NCBI RefSeq assembly: GCF_026627925.1
Contig: NZ_JAPNLE010000001.1
Location: 124,001-188,000, forward strand
Source of the DNA: Cupriavidus sp. D39
Lineage (GTDB): Bacteria; Pseudomonadota; Gammaproteobacteria; Burkholderiales; Burkholderiaceae
Direction: 5' to 3'
DNA: 64,000 nt
In this document: positions 57,937 to 64,000 of the stretch, one piece after another
Numbering within the stretch: position 1 is the stretch's first letter
Layout: each line of letters opens with the position of its first letter
Notes under the pieces: model-generated
The model's input: the letters and a program-made list of their open reading frames with translations, nothing else
Told to the model about the DNA's origin: nothing
The model's database searches: none
Translations under genes and position numbers: made by a program

Positions 57937-58859
57937 ATGAGAATTAACTTGGAGGCGCTGGAAGCGCTTGACGCCGTTGATCGTTATGGAACGTTCGCTA
58001 CCGCCGCGGAGTCTCTGCACAAGGTTCCCTCGAGTATCAGTTACCTAATCAGCCGACTCGAGGAAGAGCTCAATGTGTTGCTTTTCGATCGAAGCGGACA
58101 GCGCGCGAAATTGACCAGCACAGGTAGGGCAGTCCTAGAGGATGGCCGCCGCCTTCTGCGCTCCGCGAGCGAACTCGAGCGCCGCGCACAATCAATAGAG
58201 ATCGGATGGGAAAGCGAACTGCGAATTGCAGTCGATGTTATCCTTCCCTTCCGCGCGCTAGTTCCCCACGTGACAGATTTTTACCGCGCCGGGCATCCGA
58301 CCCGCTTGTCGTTCTCCCACGAAGTCTTGGGGGGGACATGGGACGCGTTGCTCAGCGGGCGTGTCAATATGGTGATCGGCGCACTGGGCGATCCGCCTAA
58401 CGTGTCCGGCTTCTCGGCGTGCCCAATCGGACAAATTCAGACGGCCTTTGCCGTCGCACCTGACCATCCCTTGGCAATGGCGCCGCTCCCTTTAACGCGA
58501 AGTGCATCGCAGCGCATCGAATCGTCGAAGTACACGATACATCGCGGAGCCAACCTCCTCGAACGCTGGGCGCCCTGGAAGATCAGGAACGAATCATTGT
58601 GCCGTGTCTTCAGGCAAAATTGGAAGCACAACTTGCTGGGTTAGGATGCGGCTTTCTCCCTCGCAGCGTGGTCGCGCACTTTGAAGCCCTTGGCAGGTTG
58701 AAGGCACTTGAGGTGGAAGAGCCTAGGCAAGCCAAAAGGTACTATGCGGCATGGAATACAGGAGATGCCGGCAACGCTGTGAACTGGTGGGTAGACCGGC
58801 TGGGGAATGCCGATTTCATTACGGACGAACGGGCTAAGGAGTTCATGTCCGGCGTATAG
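57937..58859 (+). pseudogene. LysR-type regulator, frameshifted near 3' end
   Basis: ATG 57937 gives MRINLEALEALDAVDRYGTF, AESLHKVPSSISYLISRLEE (HTH) and an effector domain through GRVNMVIGALGDP. Near 58575 the frame shifts and resumes as LGALEDQERIIVP, LQAKLEAQLAGLGCGFLPRS and FEALGRLKALEVEEP, ending KEFMSGV. One base corrects it. About 305 residues if intact, a normal LTTR length. Only 135 bp separate it from the IS256 to its right. Confidence 0.8.
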
Positions 58860-58986
58860 CTGATGTAGAGAGACGCGCTTGTCTGAGGCACTATCCACAT
58901 TGTCAACATGACTATCTGGGGCTACGATCATTTCACGGGCTTGGACGCGGCGCTTGGACTAGTAAGGAGGTCCCCGTTGCGCATGT

Positions 58987-58994
58987 CAGGATCT
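58987..58994. repeat. IS256 target-site duplication, left copy
   Basis: CAGGATCT adjoins the IS256 left end and is repeated at 60382-60389. Confidence 0.9.
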
Positions 58995-59024
58995 GGGGGT
59001 GTCAGGATTTTTGTGTGCAAGGCT

Positions 59025-59067
59025 AAAGGCCTGCCTGCCGGGCAGGCTGCCCGGCAGGCAGGCCTTT
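59025..59067 (-). terminator. 20-bp perfect hairpin after the IS256 transposase
   Basis: A 20-base stem beginning AAAGGCCTGCCTGCC with a 3-base loop GGC, 10 bp beyond the transposase stop, and an A/T run at its ends. It may terminate transposase transcription or block read-through from outside. A degenerate version sits at the same place in the decayed IS256 at 28.5 kb. Confidence 0.75.
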
Positions 59068-59076
59068 GATCCTATC

Positions 59077-60327
59077 TCAGCGATGGGGTTGTGTGAAGCG
59101 ATCCTCATAGAGGATCGCGAACTGGTTCATGGCGGCTTTCCAGTCGTGCGTGGCGCTGCCCCACTTGCAGGTGATGTTGCGCAAGGCCAGCCACAGCAGT
59201 TTGGTGGCCGCTTCATCGCTCGGGAAGTGCCCGCGGGTCTTGATGATCTTACGCAGTTGCGCGTTGATACTCTCGATGGCATTCGTGGTGTAGATGATCT
59301 TGCGGATGGCCGGCGGGAACGCAAAGAATGGAATCACGCGGTCCCAGGCGCGATGCCAGGAGGCTGCAATCGGTGGGTAGCGCTTGCCCCAGTCGCTTTG
59401 CTCGAAGGCCAACAGCGCCGCCTCGGCGGCCTCAACCGTGGCAGCCGTGTAGACAGGCTTGAGCGCGGCCGCCACCACACGGCGGTCCTTCCAGTTCGCG
59501 TAGTCTAGGCTGCTGCGTATCAGATGCACGACACAAGTCTGCAGTGTCGTGCTCGGGAACACCGCGTTCAGGGCCTGCTCCATGCCCTTCAAGCCGTCGG
59601 TCACCGCGATCAGGATGTCTTGGGTGCCTCGCGTCTTCAGGTCGTTGAACACCTTCATCCAGAACTTTGCCCCTTCGGTGGTTTCGATCCACAGGCCCAG
59701 GATGTCACGCGTGCCATCGGGCAGCACGCCCAGCGCCAGATAGACCGCCTTGCTGCGCACGACGCCATCCTCGCGCATCTTGACCCGCAGCGCATCGAAG
59801 AACACGACCGGGTACATGACCTCCAATGGACGGGCCTGCCAAGTGGTGACTTCCTCCATGACCGCATCCGTGATCGAGCTGATGAACGCGGGCGACACCT
59901 CAGTGCCATACTGCTCGACCAGGAACGCCTGGATCTCGCGTACCGTCATGCCGCGCGCATACATGGCGATGATCTTGTCGTCAAAGCCAGTAAAACGCCG
60001 GTCGTGCTTGGGAATCAGGATGGGCGCGAAGCTGCCGTCGCGGTCGCGCGGGATCGCCAGGCGCAAGGGTCCCGTGTCGGTAAGCACTGTCTTGGCACTG
60101 GAGCCATTGCGCTGGTTGGTGGCATGCTCAGGGCGCTCAGCACCCTCCAGGTAGCCCAAGTGATGGCCCAGCTCCGCGCCCATCGCCCGCTCGATCAGGG
60201 CCTTCTTGAACGCCATGGCGGCGTCTTGCACCGCCTCAGCAGTCATCGGACCTTTAACAAACTGATCGATCAGCTCCTTAGGGATGGTCGGAAGGTCCCT
60301 GGGTGTGGCCTTTGGTTTGCGTGGCAT
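59077..60327 (-). CDS. IS256-family transposase (mutator type)
   Basis: A 416-residue DDE transposase starting MPRKPKATPRDLPTI. MYPVVFFDALRVKMRED supplies the first Asp, IAVTDGLKGMEQALNAVFP the second, CVVHLIRSSLDY is conserved, and TTNAIESINAQLRKI supplies the Glu. The length is normal and the frame intact. Confidence 0.93.
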   Translation of the reverse strand: MPRKPKATPRDLPTIPKELIDQFVKGPMTAEAVQDAAMAFKKALIERAMGAELGHHLGYLEGAERPEHATNQRNGSSAKTVLTDTGPLRLAIPRDRDGSFAPILIPKHDRRFTGFDDKIIAMYARGMTVREIQAFLVEQYGTEVSPAFISSITDAVMEEVTTWQARPLEVMYPVVFFDALRVKMREDGVVRSKAVYLALGVLPDGTRDILGLWIETTEGAKFWMKVFNDLKTRGTQDILIAVTDGLKGMEQALNAVFPSTTLQTCVVHLIRSSLDYANWKDRRVVAAALKPVYTAATVEAAEAALLAFEQSDWGKRYPPIAASWHRAWDRVIPFFAFPPAIRKIIYTTNAIESINAQLRKIIKTRGHFPSDEAATKLLWLALRNITCKWGSATHDWKAAMNQFAILYEDRFTQPHR

Positions 60328-60381
60328 TACATGCTCCTTGTCGACATGTTATGCCCTACACACAAAATCCCGTACAGGCCC

Positions 60382-60661
60382 CAGGATCTCGTTACACAGG
60401 CCGCGCTAATATTTTCAACCGTGGTCCACCAAGGGGCCCCGCCATGTCCGCCTCAGATAGTCCCTCCTCAGCCCGCGAGGATGAACCTTTCTCCTCAAGT
60501 ATCTCCCTTGAGGATTCCCCATACTAGACCCTTCCCCCAGCTACGCGAGGTCGTTCCAGGCGCACTGATCGAATGGAATACACGGTTTGCGTTCGGTGTG
60601 ATCTGTGGAAAAGAAGGCGCTAACTTTCGTAGTCCCTGACGGGACCCCTCAAGGCATGCGG
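60382..60661. other. Spacer right of IS256
   Basis: Begins with the right target duplication CAGGATCT; no gene recognised. Confidence 0.4.
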
Positions 60662-61075
60662 TTATACACAACTATCCCCATCGTCAGCAGTTCGTAACCC
60701 GCGCAGTGTCCTCGCAGCGACATGAACCTCTTTCAGCCCGAGCCAAATCGTCTTCACGCCAGGCTCTCCATCGCCCTTGCGGCCAAGGAATCCGCCAAGG
60801 CGAGCAATCAGGCGCAGCACTTCGTTCAGTCTTGGCCTGGCCGGCTGCTTGACACTGGTCAACAGGTAGGCGCCGCGTATTTCATCGGGCTCAAAGATCA
60901 ACTCAGCGTCCAGATCGGGGCAAGTGCGTCCAAGTCGCATCAGATGCGCTACGCGACAAACGACCATGAACAGCGCCAAAGCGCGCTCAAGGCGTTCGAC
61001 CGCCGACAACTGGAGCGCTTCAACGCGGCAGGCGTTCTTCAAGATGTTGAACAGCATCTGTCGGGTAAGGAACTG
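60662..61075 (-). pseudogene. IS4-family (Tn5-like) transposase C-terminal fragment
   Basis: FNILKNACRVEALQLSAVER, ALALFMVVCRVAHLMRLGRT, CPDLDAELIFEPDEIRGAYL and RLIARLGGFLGRKGDGEPGV match the C-terminal domain of Tn5-type transposases. The catalytic core is missing; it adjoins a group II intron fragment. Confidence 0.8.
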
Positions 61076-61345
61076 GCGCGGTGCGCGGCGAACCCGGCCC
61101 GTTTCCAGCCCCTCCCCATAAGAACTGATCGTGAGGTTTTCCCTCAAGCAGCTCACCCAGTGAGATTCATCGCAAGGGTTATGTGTCCTGTCGGTATGGC
61201 GGCCACTTTCACGCGAACTCCTCCGCGCCCGACAGCGGGCGCATTTTCCAGTCCCAATACAGTCCCAGGACTCCGTAGAGGTACTCGTTACTCCATCGTC
61301 GCCACCCGACGCTCCTCTTCTTGCGCCGCTTGCGCCGCGTTAAAC
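61076..61345 (-). mobile_element. Group II intron remnant (reverse-transcriptase C-terminus and 3' RNA part)
   Basis: Frame KKRSVGWRRWSNEYLYGVLG, LYWDWKMRPLSGAEEFA then stop is the typical C-terminus of group II intron maturases. The following sequence (GAGCTGCTTGAGGGAAAACC, CAGTTCTTATGGGGAGGGG) resembles the intron 3' domain. The reverse-transcriptase core is absent. Confidence 0.6.
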
Positions 61346-61405
61346 ATGGCGACATAAATATTGCAGCATGTATGATTGCATGGTTACTCTTTTGGGGATG
61401 CAGCC

Positions 61406-61522
61406 ATGCGTAAGCTCGAGATTGCAGACGCGCAGATCATGCAGTTGGCGATTCGACAGGAGATCGAGCGAAGCGAGGAATCGCGGTATGACCACCGCCT
61501 TCACGGGGTTCTGATCTGCTGA
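61406..61522 (+). pseudogene. IS630-family transposase N-terminal scrap
   Basis: MRKLEIADAQIMQLAIRQEI, ERSEESRYDHRLHGVLIC then TGA. The first 38 residues of an IS630-type transposase, then cut. Confidence 0.65.
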
Positions 61523-62206
61523 AGTCCTGGAATTGATACCTAAGAACTGGGCTGCTTGATCTCATCCTGCTCTCGGACTTCGAGCGCGCCGTATTTTTGC
61601 ATCAGGTCGTGTCCATGTCGACCGGGATACCTGGAAAGCGTTGTCGGCTCGCGTGGTCCCAATCGTTCGCATTTCACGCATCATGTCCCTGGCGCGCCGT
61701 CCTCAAACACGACCAGCACCTCATTGCTGGTGAGGAAGCGCATCAAAGCAAATCGGCTCGCATGCAGCGAGCCGATTTGGATAGTGCGCTTTTGCTAGCT
61801 AACAGACTATTTGAGGGTCGGCCGGGATTCGCGAAAAATCCGCCACATCCCTGACAACCCATTGATTTATCGAGAGAATTCAGCCTTTCCAGCACCCGGA
61901 TGGCATCGCCTGCCCCCAGCGAAGAACTCAATTTGCTCCAGATAGTGCCTAAAGCAGCATATTTCCCCAGAGAGAGGCCGAAGGCATGAGCGCTTAGCCC
62001 GTCAACCTGTCATCAAAGGCGGGCAAATTCCTTTCCCTGGCAAGCACGCTGTTCGAGGGCGCCCGATATCGACCTCGAGGGGCGGAGCAGTTTCTGAAGA
62101 CTGGGAGTAGACCTTGGCTTCCCCGAAATGGCGACAGGACAATCTGCAACGATGACGAGGTCCGGTACATGCGGCACATCAATCTGGACTTGGTGCGGCG
62201 CTAAGG
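61523..62206. other. Spacer before the Tn3-family transposase
   Basis: About 680 bp without a gene I can name. It contains a perfect 12-bp inverted repeat (61750-61778). A minus-strand frame (61743-61931) has a CQGCGG motif but no recognisable family. Confidence 0.4.
61750..61778. terminator. 12-bp perfect hairpin
   Basis: AAATCGGCTCGC, loop ATGCA, GCGAGCCGATTT. A-run on one side and T-run on the other allow a bidirectional intrinsic terminator. Confidence 0.5.
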
Positions 62207-64000
62207 ATGCAGCCGATCCACGATACCGCCTATCCAGCGCTGCCGGCCGAGCTTACCGCCGCCGAACTGGAAGCTGCGTTCACGCCAACACCGACCGAGA
62301 TCCGCTTCGCGCGCAGACAGTCTCGTCGGGCCTCAACGACGGTCCTGATTCTCGTGCAGCTCAAACTGCTGCAGCGCCTTGGCTACTTCCCCATGCTGGC
62401 TGATGTGCCACCTATCGTGATCGATCACGTGCGCGCCGCACTGCGATCCCCTGCCCTGTCCCGTGCAACCGTCAAGCACTACGATGCCTCTGGCACACGC
62501 TCCCGGCATCAGAAGTTGCTACGCGGGTATCTCCACATTCGACCGGTAGACGCCAACGCGCTGAAATGGCTGGAGGCGCTCGCAACCGATGCGGCGCACA
62601 CCAAGGTCGAATTACCCGACATCGTCAACGTGCTGATCGAAGAGCTGATCCGGGTACGGTGCGAACTGCCGCCCCTTGCCAGCCTGCACCGAATGGCAAC
62701 CCAGGCCCGCAGCCGGTGCAATGACGCCATCTATCGTGCCATCTCGGATTCGCTCGAGGGCGCGCTGATTGCCCGGATTGAGGCGTTGTTTGACGGTCAG
62801 GTCGGCAAATCCGGGTGGGACCAGCTCAAGCGCGAGCCCAAGCGCCCTGGCGCGCGCGAAATCGCAAGCTTCCTCAAACACATCCAGGCCCTGCGGAACC
62901 TGGCCGACGGTCTGCCGCAGGCGCCGGCCTTGCTTTCCGTGAGCAAACGCACGCAACTGGTGACGGAGGCCCGGGCGCTTGACATCGCTGAGCTCAGGTC
63001 GCTCAAGCCAGCCAAACGATACACTTTGGCAGTGCTCTTCATTCGCGCGCAGTTGCAGAAGGCGCTCGATGATGTGGCGGAAATCTTCATCAAAGTTATG
63101 CGCAAGCTCGAGTCCCTCGCCAGGACCCGGCTGCAGCAATATCAGCTCGCGCATGCGGACACATTGGAAGACCTGGTCGGCCAGTTCCGTGATGTGCTGC
63201 AGGTCCTGGTGGATGACGGCATTGCCGACATCTTCCGGCTGGATAAGGTGCGTGAAGTGCTCGGCAACGATGTAGCGGGCGCGCTTGCCCGCTGCAATGA
63301 GCATATCGCGTACGCTGGCAACTTCGATCTGCCATTCATGCTGGCGCCGTACCGCCAGCAGCGCTCCCTGCTCTTTCAGTGCCTTGAGGTCCTGCCGCTC
63401 AAATCCAGTTCGCGGGACAAGACGGTCTTGGTGGCACTGGCCTGGATACAGGGCTTCCGGACCTCGCACCGCGAACATCTGCAACTCACCGACGACGATC
63501 TGCTGAACCTTCCGCTCGACTGGATCCCGGCCAAGTGGGAGAAAGCCATCTTTCCCGACGGCCGGAGTACTCGTCTGCTCCATCGCAGGTACTTTGAGCT
63601 GTGCGTGTTCGATCAGGTCATCCGTGAGCTGAGTTCGGGCGATCTTTTCGTGGAGGGCAGCGACCGTTTTGATGACTTCCGCGTCCATCAGGTATCGGAG
63701 GAGGTGTTCGAGCGGGAGCTACCGCACTACTGTGACATCGTTGGCCTGCCAACGGAAGGCAAGAGCTTCGTCAGGACGCTGTGGGACAGCCTGAACACTG
63801 CACTCGATGAGGTGGATGCAAACTTCCCTGAGAACGACAGCATCGAGTTCGGAGAACAGGGTCTGATCATCCACCGGCCCGGCAAGGCGCCTGACCCGCC
63901 TAACATGATGCTGATCGACCAGGCCATCACTGCGTCAATGCCGCAGATCAGCATCCTCGACGTGCTGACCGAGACGGAGCAATGGCTGAATCTGCATAAA
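62207..64000 (+). CDS. tnpA: Tn3-family transposase TnpA, N-terminal part (runs off window)
   Basis: An open frame from ATG 62207 (TAAGG before it) to the last base, 598 codons without a stop. The start MQPIHDTAYPALPAELTAAE and LVQLKLLQRLGYFPMLADVP, then HYDASGTRSRHQKLLRGYLH, are typical of Tn3-type TnpA N-terminal domains (DUF4158-like). GNFDLPFMLAPYRQQRSLLF and LPHYCDIVGLPTEGKSF follow. The catalytic DDE part should lie beyond 64000. No terminal inverted repeat or resolvase was identified in the window. Confidence 0.88.
   Translation, partial: MQPIHDTAYPALPAELTAAELEAAFTPTPTEIRFARRQSRRASTTVLILVQLKLLQRLGYFPMLADVPPIVIDHVRAALRSPALSRATVKHYDASGTRSRHQKLLRGYLHIRPVDANALKWLEALATDAAHTKVELPDIVNVLIEELIRVRCELPPLASLHRMATQARSRCNDAIYRAISDSLEGALIARIEALFDGQVGKSGWDQLKREPKRPGAREIASFLKHIQALRNLADGLPQAPALLSVSKRTQLVTEARALDIAELRSLKPAKRYTLAVLFIRAQLQKALDDVAEIFIKVMRKLESLARTRLQQYQLAHADTLEDLVGQFRDVLQVLVDDGIADIFRLDKVREVLGNDVAGALARCNEHIAYAGNFDLPFMLAPYRQQRSLLFQCLEVLPLKSSSRDKTVLVALAWIQGFRTSHREHLQLTDDDLLNLPLDWIPAKWEKAIFPDGRSTRLLHRRYFELCVFDQVIRELSSGDLFVEGSDRFDDFRVHQVSEEVFERELPHYCDIVGLPTEGKSFVRTLWDSLNTALDEVDANFPENDSIEFGEQGLIIHRPGKAPDPPNMMLIDQAITASMPQISILDVLTETEQWLNLHK

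Larger units (their letters stand above)
58995..60381 (-). mobile_element. IS256-family insertion sequence, intact
   Basis: A 1387-bp element. Its right terminal sequence reads GGGGCCTGTACGGGATTTTG and the left is GGGGGTGTCAGGATTTTTGT. It is flanked by 8-bp duplications CAGGATCT. It carries one intact transposase and a long hairpin. The perfect duplication and intact gene suggest recent insertion. Confidence 0.92.

Noticed and set aside
61743..61931. Minus-strand frame with CQGCGG motif as a zinc or Fe-S protein
   Set aside because: A single CxxC in a 62-residue frame overlapping a perfect hairpin; no family match and no start signal.
1..64000. CRISPR arrays, rRNA, tRNA and known riboswitches
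   Set aside because: No regularly spaced repeats and no rRNA or tRNA sequence recognised by eye; a covariance-model scan was not possible.

Overview
The window looks like a beta-proteobacterial accessory region, most likely Cupriavidus or Ralstonia. The evidence is the high G+C, Bug-type tripartite tricarboxylate receptor remnants, a trimeric general porin, a DUF485-ActP pair, many LysR genes, and IS21, IS66, IS110, IS256, IS5, IS4 and Tn3 family elements. No rRNA, tRNA or CRISPR array was recognised. Names are family-level calls made by reading the sequence; no database search was run.

Layout. (1) 1-4067: a minus-strand operon of an alpha/beta hydrolase, a YtcJ-type amidohydrolase, DoxX and a frameshifted MFS exporter. 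(2) 4624-6424: a broken porin and the N-terminal half of a Bug receptor gene. (3) 6421-10232: redox module A (DsbA-like protein, deletion scar of a second DsbA-like gene, Old Yellow Enzyme, MFS exporter). (4) 11130-13907: a large winged-helix/NTPase/TPR regulator, followed by a TMEM175-type channel. (5) 14840-20570: an IS21 element whose istB carries an IS66 insertion with 8-bp target duplications, plus IS110 pieces. (6) 20915-25321: broken flavin monooxygenase and luciferase-like genes, an exact 525-bp duplicate of the regulator's 3' end, and a frameshifted dps. (7) 25400-29000: transposase and GNAT debris, an isochorismatase-like hydrolase and a decayed IS256. (8) 29023-39977: redox module B (two DsbA-like proteins diverging from a flavin monooxygenase), a VOC/flavin monooxygenase operon, DUF485-ActP, a lipoyl-E3 fusion, a Bug C-terminal fragment and a TetR regulator. 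(9) 40573-42634: module C (second Old Yellow Enzyme, decayed MFS). (10) 43677-53185: module D (icd, DsbA-like, SDR remnant, flavin monooxygenase, second DsbA-like) followed by a thioredoxin-reductase-like protein, a glutaminyl-tRNA synthetase and a LysR regulator. (11) 53534-64000: a PAS-GGDEF-EAL protein, remnants, a LysR gene, an intact IS256 with target duplication, IS4/group II intron/IS630 scraps, and the start of a Tn3-family transposase running off the end.

The main unexplained structure is that modules A to D are paralogous blocks (DsbA/FrnE-like thiol oxidoreductase, flavin monooxygenase, Old Yellow Enzyme, MFS exporter). Their control regions share a palindromic 15-mer with consensus GCAAYGCAGNNTTGC. 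I find it eight times, at nearly fixed distances from the start codons (about 70 bp before the DsbA-2 genes, 129 bp before both Old Yellow Enzyme genes). This suggests one local regulon under one regulator, perhaps of LysR type. A role in electrophile or quinone handling is an inference from enzyme families.

Caution: at least ten otherwise full-length genes are broken by exactly one missing base in a homopolymer run. This may be a sequencing artefact, so many 'pseudogenes' here could be intact in the organism.
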